Positions 24,452 to 34,343 of a stretch of 49,377 bases of DNA are shown here, piece by piece; position 1 is the first letter of the stretch; each line of letters begins with the position of its first letter. The notes beneath the pieces are model-generated. The model worked only from the letters and a program-made list of their open reading frames with translations. It did no database searches and had not been told where the DNA came from. The DNA comes from an uncultured Pseudomonadota bacterium (GTDB taxonomy: Bacteria; Pseudomonadota; Gammaproteobacteria; Methylococcales; Methylomonadaceae), in assembly GCA_903918375.1 (NCBI GenBank), contig CAIXED010000080.1, positions 1 through 49,377 on the forward strand, given 5' to 3'. The position numbers were made by a program, and so were the translations under genes.

Positions 24452-25996
24452 TCAGATTTTCCAGTTATTCCAAAATGACTGCCGGATATGTTGAATCGCG
24501 CTGAAATAACGCCAGCGGTATTGATTGGCATAATATTCGCGGTCCGTTTTATCGGGCGCAGGCTGAGTTTGATACAAGCGATGCTGTGCTGATGGCTTAG
24601 GTTCATCGACTGCAATTTCGTTGTGATGCGGCAAACCACCACGTTTGCTAAAGTCAGCTTGACTGGTTACATCAGCAGGCAATTTAATCAATTTTTCAAA
24701 CACATCCTTGGGGCGTGAATCCGGCTGCTGGCCGTAACGCCCTGAAATAATCTGCCCTTCCCAGTCTTTAGCAGCGTGAGTATGGTTATAAGGATAGAGC
24801 TTGGTATTGATGCTAAAACGATTGAAATCAAACAAGCCCTGCGTGTATTGCGGCGTGGTTTCAAATCCTGCCAAAGGATTAGCAGGGTCATATAAAGTGG
24901 CATGACCACCATCGCTGGCTGGATTGATTAATTTAGCGAAATGCACATAACTGCTGTGAGCATAAAAATCAGCAATGCCATGCGCGGCCCAAGCAAAATG
25001 GCCTATCGCATGATTGTTAGCCTTGAAATTGCTTAACCTGTCGCCGACTCTATCCCAGGCTTGCTGAATAAAACCGCTGTCGAAATGATCATAAGGATGA
25101 TGGCCGCTGGGCCAATCAGGTTCATCGACAATAGTGCTGTCGATAAAAGGCACGATGTGGGTAAAGCGTCGATCCAATTCGCTGACTACCCAAGCTGGCG
25201 CATCGGATAGCGCGGCATGAATGATGTTGTAATGCACAAAGCCAGCAAAACGCGGGTCCATCCGTTGCCAGACTTTATTGACGATGTCCTTTAGCGGCTC
25301 ATGCTGGTTATTATCGACCACCCATAAATGCTCGGTATTAAATAAAAAATGGGGCATGTAGTGATAACGACAACTTGGCTGTTCAAGCAGCTGTATTCGC
25401 GTTGATTTGGGCGGTTTACGGTGACTGACCAAATCCAACGGCTCCAGCACCATCCACTTTCCCGACTCACGTTTGTACATCACCCAAGCATGATCAAAGC
25501 TATTTTCTTCACCATCGATAATGGTTTTAATCTTACCCAAAGCCACGCGAAGGTTATACGCACTAATGCCGCTGGCTAATAATAGCGATCCCAATAAAAA
25601 GGCAATATCTTCACAATCGCCCTCTTTAATCATCAGGGTTTCTTCTGGAAATCGCCAAGGGTCGTTTTGCTTTCGGCTTTGATATTTAATGGTGTTGCCG
25701 ACAAATTGGGCAATGATTAAAGCGCGATAATCAAACCCACCCTCACCGCGTTTGCTGAATAAAGCCAAGTTAGCATCGATGCTTTTTGCATAGGCAATCA
25801 CATCTTCTTCAATCACCTTGCGTATCACTGCATTCCAATTACTGGTTAGAAACTCACGCACATCCAGTTCATAAGTCACTTTCGATGATTTTCCGACCAC
25901 CGCGCGATGCGACGGCACGATGGGATCGAAGTAAATTTTTTCGCCATCCCAGTTGTAGCGATTTAAACCAACGATAGTGCTTTGATTAAAACACAT
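24452..25996 (-). CDS. Transglutaminase-like and Het-C/zinc-phospholipase-like two-domain protein
   Basis: A 514-residue protein without a signal peptide. Residues ~40-195 look like a transglutaminase-like cysteine peptidase domain: EGDCEDIAFLLGSLLLASG holds catalytic Cys128, FDHAWVMY His169 and LEPLD Asp188. Residues ~250-420 contain GHFAWAAHGIADFYAHSSYV (His333, His339, Asp343, His347), the alpha-helical metal-site pattern of Het-C and zinc-dependent phospholipase C-like proteins (HxLQDFYAHSNWV type). The fusion is unusual. ATG 25996 is chosen because AAGGAG lies 5 nt upstream; the frame extends to 26029. The gene diverges from the TIGR04073-like/OmpA/ferritin cluster. Substrate and role are unknown; the first domain call is firmer than the second. 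Confidence 0.72.
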   Translation of the reverse strand: MCFNQSTIVGLNRYNWDGEKIYFDPIVPSHRAVVGKSSKVTYELDVREFLTSNWNAVIRKVIEEDVIAYAKSIDANLALFSKRGEGGFDYRALIIAQFVGNTIKYQSRKQNDPWRFPEETLMIKEGDCEDIAFLLGSLLLASGISAYNLRVALGKIKTIIDGEENSFDHAWVMYKRESGKWMVLEPLDLVSHRKPPKSTRIQLLEQPSCRYHYMPHFLFNTEHLWVVDNNQHEPLKDIVNKVWQRMDPRFAGFVHYNIIHAALSDAPAWVVSELDRRFTHIVPFIDSTIVDEPDWPSGHHPYDHFDSGFIQQAWDRVGDRLSNFKANNHAIGHFAWAAHGIADFYAHSSYVHFAKLINPASDGGHATLYDPANPLAGFETTPQYTQGLFDFNRFSINTKLYPYNHTHAAKDWEGQIISGRYGQQPDSRPKDVFEKLIKLPADVTSQADFSKRGGLPHHNEIAVDEPKPSAQHRLYQTQPAPDKTDREYYANQYRWRYFSAIQHIRQSFWNNWKI

Positions 25997-26189
25997 ACAA
26001 GCTCCTTGCTTTACGGTGGGTAAAAACAAAAGTCTAGCTAGATTTTAATGATTGCTCTGTTGGCTGACTATCAAAATAAAATATTATTTTTTATTATCAT
26101 AAAAACCATAATTACGATCTATATTGATTGATATAAATACATTAAATAACTAGGATTGAATTTATTTTTCAACACCGGAGTTATTAGCG

Positions 26190-26597
26190 ATGAATAAAAA
26201 TAAATTGAGTATCGCTGTTATTTTGTCTTGCTCATTATTAGCAAGCCAAGCCGCCAATGCCGATAGCGCAAGCTGTGGTTCATGTTTTACCTCAAAAGTC
26301 AGTCAAGGCGTAGCCAACATTGTCACCGGTTTCATTGAGATCCCTAAGAACGTCATCAATATTAGTCACGATCAGAATATTTTGGTGGGCATCACTTGGG
26401 GCACTTTACGCGGTGTTATTCATACCGTAGGTCGGACTTTACTTGGCAGCGCTGAACTAATCACCTCGCCGATTGCAACGGAAGAATTTATTAGTCCCGC
26501 TTATGTTTGGGAGCGATTTAGCGAAGACACTCGCTATTTTGACTTAAACCTGCCCGGCTACTGGATTACTTATGGACCTTTAGATAACGGCCAGTAA
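26190..26597 (+). CDS. Secreted small protein resembling the TIGR04073 exosortase-associated family
   Basis: A 135-residue protein with a clear signal peptide (LSIAVILSCSLLASQAANA, cleavage near residue 24). The mature part contains KVSQGVANIVTGFIEIPKNV and GTLRGVIHTVGRTLLGSAEL, and ends in aromatic residues. This matches my memory of TIGR04073 proteins: small, periplasmic, found mostly in genomes with an exosortase. Their function is unknown. GGAG lies about 11 nt before the ATG. It is first in a three-gene cluster; the next gene starts 25 nt after its stop. Confidence 0.65.
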   Translation: MNKNKLSIAVILSCSLLASQAANADSASCGSCFTSKVSQGVANIVTGFIEIPKNVINISHDQNILVGITWGTLRGVIHTVGRTLLGSAELITSPIATEEFISPAYVWERFSEDTRYFDLNLPGYWITYGPLDNGQ

Positions 26598-26622
26598 TTC
26601 ACTCAATACAAGGATAAAGATT

Positions 26623-27321
26623 ATGAAAACACCAAATCATCACTTGATGCTTGCGATTTTGGGCGTATCGTTGAGCGCTTGCAGTAGCGCACCGAAACAA
26701 CAAGTTGCCGAACTTAGATCGGCAATTGATGCCAGCTATCAGGGCCATTATGGTCAATCTGTATTGCATGAACAATTAGCCGATGAAAATCAGCAAGCCG
26801 CCAATCGAATTTTGAAGCATTGGGAAAATGACCAGTATTGGAATATTGATGAAAGGCAAAAAGCAATTGATGCGACTAAGTTAGCTGCGTTACATCGCCA
26901 TGAGTCGGAAAAAGAGCTATGCCATTGGTTAACCGAGGTGCATGGACACAATCATCATAAGCTCGAAACTAGCCATCATGCGGCGATTTATTTCAATACC
27001 GGAAGCGCTGTGCCGATTAGAGTCAATGACGAACACCTGCATACCATCGGCCATTTCCTCCACCTACATCCGCAGGCTACTGCCATTGTCACCGCGCAAA
27101 CCGACACGGTTGGCAAAAATGACAGCAACCAACTGTTGTCAGAACGCCGAGCGGAAACGGTCAAACAATTATTGATGGAACATGGCGCGAAAGCCGATCA
27201 ACTCAATATCAAGGCAATTGGCGAGGCAATCGGTGCTGATAACACAGCGATCCAAGAAAATCGGGTTGTCAGTATCAGCATCAATTATCCGGAAAGTTAT
27301 AGCGACTGTCCGAAACTTTAG
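26623..27321 (+). CDS. OmpA-family peptidoglycan-associated lipoprotein
   Basis: A 232-residue protein. The N-terminus has a lipoprotein signal with lipobox LSAC (Cys20). A helical, His-rich linker follows (~30-115). The C-terminal OmpA-like domain (~120-225) shows IYFNTGSAVP, TAQTDTVGKNDSNQLLSERRAETV and the AIGE...NRVVSI ending, so peptidoglycan binding from the outer membrane is expected. The last motif reads ENRVV rather than the usual NRRV. It sits between the secreted TIGR04073-like protein and the ferritin-like protein; AAGGATAAAG precedes the start. Confidence 0.85.
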   Translation: MKTPNHHLMLAILGVSLSACSSAPKQQVAELRSAIDASYQGHYGQSVLHEQLADENQQAANRILKHWENDQYWNIDERQKAIDATKLAALHRHESEKELCHWLTEVHGHNHHKLETSHHAAIYFNTGSAVPIRVNDEHLHTIGHFLHLHPQATAIVTAQTDTVGKNDSNQLLSERRAETVKQLLMEHGAKADQLNIKAIGEAIGADNTAIQENRVVSISINYPESYSDCPKL

Positions 27322-27333
27322 AGAGGATTGATT

Positions 27334-27786
27334 ATGAATAAAAGTGCGATTGATCAAGACGCGGTCATTAAGGTTTTAAATGCTATTTTGGAAGCTGAAT
27401 TGGCGGGGGTGGTGCGCTATACGCATTATGCTTTTATGGTGTTTGGCTATAACCGCTTGCCTATCGTGTCTTGGTTACGCGGCCAAGCAGCCGAATCGTT
27501 GGCTCATGCTAATGAAGCCGGAGAAATGATTACGCATTTAGGCGGTCATCCTTCTTTGGGGATTGGTACTTTGCTAGAAACACATCGTCACGATATTGGT
27601 GCTATTTTGCGTGAGTCGTTAGAACATGAAACTCAGGCGTTGATTCAGTACCATCGTTTATTAAAGCTGGTGAATGATAGGCATGTATTGCTGGAAGAAT
27701 ATGCGCGTCGAATGTGTTCTTTAGAAGAAACCCATCTCGGTGATGTGCAAAAAATGTTGTTACAACCGGAGCAAGCGCAGCACTAA
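27334..27786 (+). CDS. Ferritin-like di-iron protein (bacterioferritin-like)
   Basis: A 150-residue four-helix ferritin-like protein. The ligand pattern for a di-iron site is complete: Glu in ILEAELAGVVRY, Glu and His in AAESLAHANE, Glu in LEHETQALIQYH, and Glu-x-x-His in SLEETHLGD. This matches bacterioferritin spacing, although the protein is shorter at the C-terminus and no haem-binding Met is evident. ATG 27334 is chosen with GAGAGGA just upstream; a TTG at 27328 is an alternative. It is third in a cluster with two envelope proteins, an unusual setting for an iron-storage protein. Confidence 0.82.
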   Translation: MNKSAIDQDAVIKVLNAILEAELAGVVRYTHYAFMVFGYNRLPIVSWLRGQAAESLAHANEAGEMITHLGGHPSLGIGTLLETHRHDIGAILRESLEHETQALIQYHRLLKLVNDRHVLLEEYARRMCSLEETHLGDVQKMLLQPEQAQH

Positions 27787-27875
27787 AAAATCGATATTGT
27801 TTGGCGATATTTTGAGCTTTTGTCTATCCAATTGTGAATCAAATACTCAACAAACCCAGAACGAAAGTAGGATGT

Positions 27876-27886
27876 GACAAATTGTC
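27876..27886. promoter_or_regulatory. Palindrome just upstream of the small RNA promoter, possible operator
   Basis: GACAAATTGTC is an 11-bp palindrome with an A/T centre, ending 11 nt before the -35 box of the promoter at 27898. Its placement suits an activator site. Confidence 0.4.
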
Positions 27887-27897
27887 GCAGTTTTTTG

Positions 27898-27926
27898 TAG
27901 ACAAGCGGATAGTAGTTGAATACAAT
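27898..27926 (+). promoter_or_regulatory. Strong candidate sigma-70 promoter of the small RNA
   Basis: TAGACA (27898-27903) and TACAAT (27921-27926), each 5 of 6 to consensus, with an ideal 17-nt spacer. Transcription would begin near 27933. No protein gene follows within 200 nt. Confidence 0.6.
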
Positions 27927-27932
27927 GCGCCC

Positions 27933-28110
27933 ACCTTGAGAGAGGTACTATCTTAGTAGATAGTTTTAGGGGGAGGAAAAGCGGCCAAACTATTTGGTAA
28001 CAATAATAAAAACACCGCTAATAATTAGAACTGTTTTCTTAATAAAGCAGTCGTCCAAATAATATAAAAAATAACAACAGGACGGAGCCCACTTTTTAGT
28101 GGGCTTTTTT
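27933..28110 (+). ncRNA. Candidate small RNA of about 180 nt
   Basis: A strong promoter upstream and a Rho-independent terminator at the 3' end bracket ~180 nt with no credible open reading frame. Near the 5' end ACTATCT and AGATAGT form a hairpin (about 27947-27965), followed by GGGGGAGGAAAA. The middle is A/T-rich and looks unpaired; a second GGA lies just before the terminator (AGGACGGAG). The two exposed GGA stretches could bind CsrA, but that is inference. It does not resemble 6S RNA, tmRNA or RNase P RNA as I know them. Confidence 0.5.
28086..28110 (+). terminator. Rho-independent terminator of the small RNA
   Basis: AGCCCACT (28086-28093) pairs with AGTGGGCT (28098-28105) around TTTT, followed by TTTTT. 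Plus-strand polarity is clear. Confidence 0.85.
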
Positions 28111-28169
28111 ATGCCTGTTATTTTTTATTCAATAGAAACCTTCATCGTTAAAATCGAAATGGCGACTAA

Positions 28170-28304
28170 CTACCTTTTCGTTGTAAAGGTGGTTTTCATT
28201 GAAGAATTAGCATTACAGCCTTCTTCACCACACCAAAACTGATCGCCACATCCACTCAGAAACAACGTCGCCAAAACAACCAAAATAGCTTTATTTTTTT
28301 TCAT
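28170..28304 (-). CDS. Small lipoprotein of 44 residues, function unknown
   Basis: Encodes MKKNKAILVVLATLFLSGCG followed by DQFWCGEEGCN and a short polar tail. The signal and lipobox LSGC (Cys19) define a lipoprotein, leaving a mature peptide of ~26 residues with two more cysteines that may form a disulfide. GAGGGG precedes the ATG by 7 nt. It lies alone between the small RNA terminator and a palindrome-rich spacer. No family recognised, but the signal plus ribosome-binding site make a real gene likely. Confidence 0.65.
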   Translation of the reverse strand: MKKNKAILVVLATLFLSGCGDQFWCGEEGCNANSSMKTTFTTKR

Positions 28305-28670
28305 TTTCTTATCCCCTCAGTTTATAGTTTTGTCACTTCTGGGCTTTATGTTTCCATGCTAGAAGGGGAAGTCAAGGTTGATTAAATTTAAGCGCTTGCT
28401 TAATCAAAGACAGTAGTTCGAGATTTATCAGATGGTTTGCAGTAACTTTTTCAAAAAATCAGTAACCATTTTCAGTTACTGCAAATGTTACTGCGTAAAT
28501 CTTCAATACCTAACTGATTATTGGTCGCTGAGCTTAGTTGCCCTTCTTGAAAAGATTATTGATCAAGCGTAATAACACCAACGGCAATCATTGGTTTTTT
28601 AGCGGGTTATTACAGGACTTATTACAGTTTTATCGATGTTATGACTTATTTCTGATAAGTCACTGGACAA
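28305..28670. other. Gene-free stretch rich in short inverted repeats, including four CAGTAAC motifs
   Basis: No credible gene in these ~366 bases. They contain CAGTAAC at 28440-28446 and 28460-28466, and its reverse complement GTTACTG at 28475-28481 and 28487-28493, a nested symmetric array within 54 nt. Further inverted pairs are GTAATAAC/GTTATTAC (28569-28576, 28606-28613) and GACTTAT/ATAAGTC (28643-28661). The array could be an operator, a recombination site or a folded RNA. Confidence 0.55.
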
Positions 28671-28672
28671 TA

Positions 28673-28707
28673 AAAAACCCGCTAAGCTAGATAACTTGCG
28701 GGTTTTT
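28673..28707. terminator. Terminator downstream of tRNA-Pro (bidirectional)
   Basis: AAAAACCCGC (28673-28682) pairs with GCGGGTTTTT (28698-28707), giving T-runs on both strands. On the minus strand it would end the tRNA-Pro transcript. Confidence 0.75.
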
Positions 28708-28738
28708 GATCTTTCTTGGACTTCTTTAAACTCTCACT

Positions 28739-28815
28739 TGGTCGGGACGGCGGGATTCGAACCCACGACCCCTACACCCCCAGTATAGTGCGCTACCAAA
28801 CTGCGCTACGCCCCG
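28739..28815 (-). tRNA. tRNA-Pro (anticodon GGG)
   Basis: A 77-nt tRNA on the minus strand including an encoded CCA. The acceptor arms CGGGGCG and CGTCCCG pair (one G-U). The D-arm is GCGCAGTTTGGTAGCGC, the anticodon stem CTATA/TGTAG with loop CTGGGGG (anticodon GGG), and the T-loop TTCGAAT. It lies just downstream of the merR-like gene at the end of the pheT-ihfA operon, a position common in gammaproteobacteria. Confidence 0.95.
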
Positions 28816-28885
28816 AAGTGTGAGTTAAAACTGTCTGGCAATAAGCCGAATCAAGCTGGCAATATTACCATATTTAGCGTTAGGC

Positions 28886-29239
28886 TTATTTCAAAAGCTC
28901 CAGCACATCTTCCAATTCAACTATCATTTGATGAATCAGTTGCTTACTGCGCGAAGAATCGCCTTTGGCATTATCACTGACTAAATGCGCTTTGGCACCG
29001 CCAATGGTGTAGCCTTGTTCATAAAGCAATGAACGAATCTGGCGGATTAACAACACGTCATTTCGCTGGTAATAACGTCGATTGCCGCGTCTTTTTACCG
29101 GACTTAACTCGGTAAACTCTTGCTCCCAATAGCGAAGCACATGCGGTTTAACTGCACATAAATCGCTGACTTCACCGATAGTGAAATAGCGCTTGGCCGG
29201 AATAACCGGCAATTCGTTGTTATTACTGGGTTCCAGCAT
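28886..29239 (-). CDS. MerR family transcriptional regulator
   Basis: A 117-residue protein with an N-terminal winged helix ([21 protein letters not shown], then [13 protein letters not shown]) and a C-terminal helical dimerisation part. Metal-sensor cysteines are absent. This small MerR-like protein regularly follows ihfA in gammaproteobacteria; its target is unknown. The ATG overlaps the end of ihfA by 17 nt, so translation is coupled. It is the last protein gene of the thrS-to-ihfA cluster. Confidence 0.9.
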   Translation of the reverse strand: MLEPSNNNELPVIPAKRYFTIGEVSDLCAVKPHVLRYWEQEFTELSPVKRRGNRRYYQRNDVLLIRQIRSLLYEQGYTIGGAKAHLVSDNAKGDSSRSKQLIHQMIVELEDVLELLK

Positions 29240-29519
29240 AAGATTCTACTCGGGCTTTTAATTTTTGACCGGTTCTAAAAGTCACCACTCGACGCGGAGT
29301 GATGGGGATTTCTTCGCCTGTTTTAGGATTTCTCCCTGGGCGACCATTTTTATCACGCAATTCAAACTTTCCAAAGCCTGAGATTTTAACTTGCTCGCCG
29401 TTTTCTAGCGATTTTTTTATTTCGTCGAAGAATAATTCGACAATTTCTTTGGCTTCGCGTTTGTTTAATCCAAGTTCTTCAAACAAGCGTTCTGCAATAT
29501 CTGCTTTGGTTAATGCCAC
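29223..29519 (-). CDS. ihfA: Integration host factor subunit alpha
   Basis: A 98-residue HU/IHF family DNA-bending protein. It has [30 protein letters not shown] and the beta-arm [14 protein letters not shown], whose Pro intercalates in DNA. The IHF-alpha-type placement immediately after pheT (2 nt) settles alpha versus beta. IHF alpha forms a heterodimer with IhfB and supports sigma-54 promoters, recombination and chromosome structure. Confidence 0.96.
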   Translation of the reverse strand: MALTKADIAERLFEELGLNKREAKEIVELFFDEIKKSLENGEQVKISGFGKFELRDKNGRPGRNPKTGEEIPITPRRVVTFRTGQKLKARVESYAGTQ

Positions 29520-29521
29520 AA

Positions 29522-31897
29522 TCAGTCCCTCAATTTTGCATTTAATTCGGTTGCCAACACATCTAATACTCTTTTGAATAGCGCATCAATTTCAGCATCG
29601 GTCAGGGTTTGGGTAAATTCTTGCAAGACCAGACTTAAAGCCACGCTTTTATAGCCTTCTGCCACCCCTTGGCCACTGTAAATATCAAAAATCTGTATCT
29701 CGCGAATCAAGGTTTCATTGCATGATTTGATGCAATCAGTAATCGCACCCGCTGAAACAGAATTTTCGACCAATAAAGCAATATCACGACGCACAGAAGG
29801 AAATTTCGATAGCGGTGAGAACTTTGGTACCGCACGCTCTAAAACCGCCTCTTGCTCAAGCTCAAACAAGAATACAGGGCTATCAAAACCGAGTTGTTTT
29901 TCTAGGTTTGGATGCAACATGCCCAGTAAACCAATTGCTTTACCGTTGCTGTCGCTGATTTTTGCACTTTGGCCTGGGTGTAGGCTTGGGTGCTGAGTTG
30001 CTTCAAACACTGCAGCAGTGCCAGTTAAGGCAAATAAAGCTTCAACATCGGCTTTTACATCGAAGAAATCGACGTTTCTGGATTTTTCAGCCCATTGTTC
30101 GCTGTTGATATGCCCAACCACTAAGCCGGCCAACATTTTGGTTTGCTGAGTTTCGCCATTCACACGAGTGAATTTTAAACCGGCTTCAAACAAGCGCACG
30201 CGCGTTTGTTGACGATTTAAGTTATACAGCGCGGCATTTAACAAACCACCCCACAAGGTCGTCCGCATCACCGCTAATTCTGACGAAATCGGGTTTTGGA
30301 TGCGAATAAACTCATCATTAGGTGCGATGGTGTTTTGCATGTTTTCGTCGATAAAGCTGTAGGTAATCGCTTCTTGATAACCTCTATCAACCAAACAATC
30401 TTGCAATCTGGCGATGGCTAATTGGCCTTCTGGGGCTTTACCTAAAGCGGCACGCATTAATAAGCTGCTGCTTGGCAAATTGTTGTAGCCGTAAATGCGA
30501 CCAATTTCTTCTAATAAATCTTCTTCAATCGCAATATCAAAACGGAAACCTGGCGGGGTAATCGACCAACCTTCTACAGTTTGCGCGACTTGCATACCTA
30601 AGCCTTGGAAAATGCGGGTAATTTCTTGGTTATCCAAGCTAATACCGAGCACTTTTTCAATGCGTTGTTGGCGTAAGTTAACCGCTAAGCGTTGCGGCAA
30701 GGCAGATTCATCAACCGCTTGGCTAATCGGCCCAACACTACCACCCGCAATTTCAACAATCAGCTGAGTGGCGCGTTCGATGGCGCGTTGTTGCAAAGTA
30801 AAGTCTACGCCACGTTCAAAACGGTGCGATGAATCGGTGTGTAAGCCAAAATGACGGGCTTTACCAGCGACGCTGATTGGATTGAAAAACGCACATTCCA
30901 AGAAAATATCGCGAGTTTGATCGGAAACCGCGCTGTCTTTGCCGCCCATTACACCAGCCAATGCCAGCGCTTGGTTTTGATCAGCAATCACAATGGCTTG
31001 ACCGTCTAGCTCAATGCTTTGGTCGTTTAACAAAGCCAATGGCTCGGCTTGACGACTGCGTCTAACCACAATCGGTGCTTGTAATTTGTCAGCATCGAAA
31101 GCGTGTAGCGGTTGACCCAATTCAATTAAAACATAATTAGTGACATCAACCACAGGGCTTAGGCTGCGAATCCCACAACGGCGTAACCGCTCTTGCATCC
31201 ATAACGGTGTTACTGCATCTGGATTAATGCCTTTAATTAAGCGGCCTAGATACACTGGGCAAGCGTCACTCGCTTCGACATTAATCGCTAAGGTATCTTG
31301 ATGTTCGACAGCGACGACAGCGGTTGCTGCGGATGAAAAGCTCAAATTGTTAAGCACGGCAACTTCACGCGCCACACCTTCCACACTTAAACAATCAGCA
31401 CGATTAGGGGTTAAACCTAATTCAATAACATTGTCATTTAAAGATAAATAATCACGGATATTGGTGCCAACCGGTGCATCATCTGGCAATTCCATTAAGC
31501 CGGTAGAACTGGCAGCAATGCCTAATTCTTTTTCCGAACACAACATGCCGAATGATAATTCGCCACGTAATTTGGATTTTTGGATTTTGAAATCACCGGG
31601 CAATACCGCACCGATTAAGGCTGCAGGAATTTTTAAGCCAGGACGAACATTGCTGGCACCACAAACAATTTGTAGTGGCTCTGCTTCGCCGACATTCACC
31701 TGACAAATCCGCAATTTATCAGCATTCGGATGCTGAATCATGGATAACACTTCGGCAACGACAACGCCGTTAAAATCAGCAGCGACCGGTTGAACGGCAT
31801 CTACTTCTAAGCCAGCCATTGTCAATTGAGCGACTAATGTGGCTGTATCGACGGGCGGATTGACCAGCTCCCTTAACCAAGCTTCACTTACTTGCAT
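29522..31897 (-). CDS. pheT: Phenylalanine-tRNA ligase beta subunit
   Basis: A 791-residue subunit of normal length for the alpha2-beta2 enzyme. From the N-terminus: core with [22 protein letters not shown]-type tRNA-binding domain ([20 protein letters not shown]), B3/B4 editing domain, B5 domain, and the C-terminal anticodon-binding ferredoxin-like domain ([16 protein letters not shown]). It charges tRNA-Phe together with PheS. It starts 14 nt after pheS stops and is followed 2 nt later by ihfA. Confidence 0.97.
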   Translation of the reverse strand: MQVSEAWLRELVNPPVDTATLVAQLTMAGLEVDAVQPVAADFNGVVVAEVLSMIQHPNADKLRICQVNVGEAEPLQIVCGASNVRPGLKIPAALIGAVLPGDFKIQKSKLRGELSFGMLCSEKELGIAASSTGLMELPDDAPVGTNIRDYLSLNDNVIELGLTPNRADCLSVEGVAREVAVLNNLSFSSAATAVVAVEHQDTLAINVEASDACPVYLGRLIKGINPDAVTPLWMQERLRRCGIRSLSPVVDVTNYVLIELGQPLHAFDADKLQAPIVVRRSRQAEPLALLNDQSIELDGQAIVIADQNQALALAGVMGGKDSAVSDQTRDIFLECAFFNPISVAGKARHFGLHTDSSHRFERGVDFTLQQRAIERATQLIVEIAGGSVGPISQAVDESALPQRLAVNLRQQRIEKVLGISLDNQEITRIFQGLGMQVAQTVEGWSITPPGFRFDIAIEEDLLEEIGRIYGYNNLPSSSLLMRAALGKAPEGQLAIARLQDCLVDRGYQEAITYSFIDENMQNTIAPNDEFIRIQNPISSELAVMRTTLWGGLLNAALYNLNRQQTRVRLFEAGLKFTRVNGETQQTKMLAGLVVGHINSEQWAEKSRNVDFFDVKADVEALFALTGTAAVFEATQHPSLHPGQSAKISDSNGKAIGLLGMLHPNLEKQLGFDSPVFLFELEQEAVLERAVPKFSPLSKFPSVRRDIALLVENSVSAGAITDCIKSCNETLIREIQIFDIYSGQGVAEGYKSVALSLVLQEFTQTLTDAEIDALFKRVLDVLATELNAKLRD

Positions 31898-31911
31898 GAT
31901 TCAATCTACCG

Positions 31912-33065
<1,154 letters not shown>

Positions 33066-33428
33066 TTACGGTTTGCTTTGGTGAGCAATCGCAATTTTAG
33101 CGACTTCTGCAAACGCATCGATGTCGCGTACTGCAAGGTCAGCCAAAACTTTACGGTCAATCTTAACGTTCGCTTTGGTCAAACCATTGATCAAACGGCT
33201 GTATGAAATACCGCTCAAACGAGCTGCCGCATTGATACGAACGATCCAAAGTGCACGGAATACGCGTTTTTTGTTTTTACGGTCGCGGTATGCATATTGA
33301 CCGGCTTTGATAACAGCCTGTTTAGCTACACGATAGACCCTACTACGGGCACCATAATAACCTTTGGCTAGTTTTAAAATCTTTTTGTGTCTTGCTCTTG
33401 CGGTGACGCCGCGTTTAACTCTAGGCAT
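33066..33428 (-). CDS. rplT: 50S ribosomal protein L20
   Basis: A 120-residue protein with the basic N-terminal extension [19 protein letters not shown] and [18 protein letters not shown], both standard for L20. It binds 23S rRNA early in 50S assembly and in other bacteria also represses its own operon via rpmI/infC mRNA. It lies 26 nt after rpmI in the conserved infC-rpmI-rplT order. Confidence 0.98.
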   Translation of the reverse strand: MPRVKRGVTARARHKKILKLAKGYYGARSRVYRVAKQAVIKAGQYAYRDRKNKKRVFRALWIVRINAAARLSGISYSRLINGLTKANVKIDRKVLADLAVRDIDAFAEVAKIAIAHQSKP

Positions 33429-33454
33429 TTTCTACTCTCTTCAATGATGACAAA

Positions 33455-33652
33455 TCAACTGTATGGCAACATACGCGCTACTAATGGCGCATCTGAAGGG
33501 TGCAGAATTGCTGTTTTACGCAACTGTCTTTTACGTTTTGTGGTTTTTTTAGTCAAGATATGACGTTTATGCGATTGTTTGCATTTAAAACCGCCACTGC
33601 CGATTTTCTTGAAACGTTTGCCGGCGCCGCTGTGGCTTTTCATTTTTGGCAT
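33455..33652 (-). CDS. rpmI: 50S ribosomal protein L35
   Basis: A 65-residue basic protein starting [20 protein letters not shown], the universal L35 start, with [18 protein letters not shown] 33652 gives the family length; the frame is open further upstream but that part is not L35. GGAGAAA precedes the start. Between infC and rpmI (33653-33797) a hairpin GCTGTTT/AAACAGC (33776-33793) may take part in L20-mediated control. Confidence 0.97.
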   Translation of the reverse strand: MPKMKSHSGAGKRFKKIGSGGFKCKQSHKRHILTKKTTKRKRQLRKTAILHPSDAPLVARMLPYS

Positions 33653-33797
33653 TTGTTTTCTCCAATAATTAAAAATAAAGTCCCTGAGAAAAAACCCGAT
33701 GAGGCAAAATGCTTGGCCCCATTGAATTTTTGACATATTGCTATGTCGTTAAGCCTTGCAATCCTGAAAGGCTGTGCTGTTTATAAAAACAGCGAAA

Positions 33798-34322
33798 CTA
33801 TTTTTTCTTTTTAGGCCCCATCACCATAACCATCTGGCGACCTTCGAGCTTAGGAAATTGTTCAACTGCTGCAACTTCTTCCAAATCTTTTTCGATACGT
33901 TTTAATAAATCCATACCTAACTCACGGTGAGTTAATTCTCGACCTTTGAATCGAACGGTAATTTTGGTTTTATCGCCTTCGTTAAGAAACTTAATCAGAC
34001 TGCGTAATTTAACTTGGTAATCACCTTCTTCGGTGCCAGGTCTAAATTTAATTTCTTTGATTTGGATTTGCTTTTGTTTTTTCTTGGCGGCTTGCAGTTT
34101 CTTGTTTTGTTCAAACTGAAACTTGCCAAAATCCATGATTTTGCAAACTGGCGGTTCAGCATTTGGCGAAATCTCCACCAAATCCATGTTTGCATCATAG
34201 GCGAGCTGTAACGCTTCATTTATTGAAACAACCCCGACTTGTTCACCTTCAGCACCTACTAACCGAACCCGTCTAGCGGTAATTTCGGTATTCAAGCGCG
34301 TTGCATCTTTTTTAGAGCTGAT
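33798..34322 (-). CDS. infC: Translation initiation factor IF-3, apparently starting at AUC
   Basis: IF-3 with N-domain ([39 protein letters not shown]), helical linker ([19 protein letters not shown]) and C-domain ([35 protein letters not shown]). It prevents premature subunit joining and checks the start codon. In frame, an upstream TAG (34326-34328) leaves no ATG or GTG: only ATC (34320-34322) or TTG (34293-34295). GGAGG lies 7 nt before ATC but over 30 nt before TTG, so AUC is the better start (174 residues). Use of a rare start codon is the known basis of IF-3 autoregulation (AUU in E. coli). It follows thrS by 21 nt. Confidence 0.92.
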   Translation of the reverse strand: MSSKKDATRLNTEITARRVRLVGAEGEQVGVVSINEALQLAYDANMDLVEISPNAEPPVCKIMDFGKFQFEQNKKLQAAKKKQKQIQIKEIKFRPGTEEGDYQVKLRSLIKFLNEGDKTKITVRFKGRELTHRELGMDLLKRIEKDLEEVAAVEQFPKLEGRQMVMVMGPKKKK

Positions 34323-34343
34323 ACCCTATCCTCCAAGTTATTA

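Noticed and set aside
24452..27786. Prophage or integrative element boundary around the transglutaminase/OmpA cluster
   Set aside because: No integrase, no attachment-site duplication of the nearby tRNA-Pro, and no phage genes were found.
27834..27956. A GTG-initiated frame of ~40 codons upstream of and through the small RNA promoter
   Set aside because: No ribosome-binding site, and the frame runs across a near-consensus promoter and into the RNA's hairpin; coding is less likely than the promoter reading.
27985..28060. A TTG-initiated ~22-codon frame inside the small RNA
   Set aside because: The GGAGG lies about 17 nt from the TTG, too far for good initiation, and composition is simply A/T-rich.
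27933..28110. Possible 6S RNA, because of the ~180-nt length
   Set aside because: The long closing stem and central bubble of 6S RNA are not seen; 5' and 3' ends do not pair.
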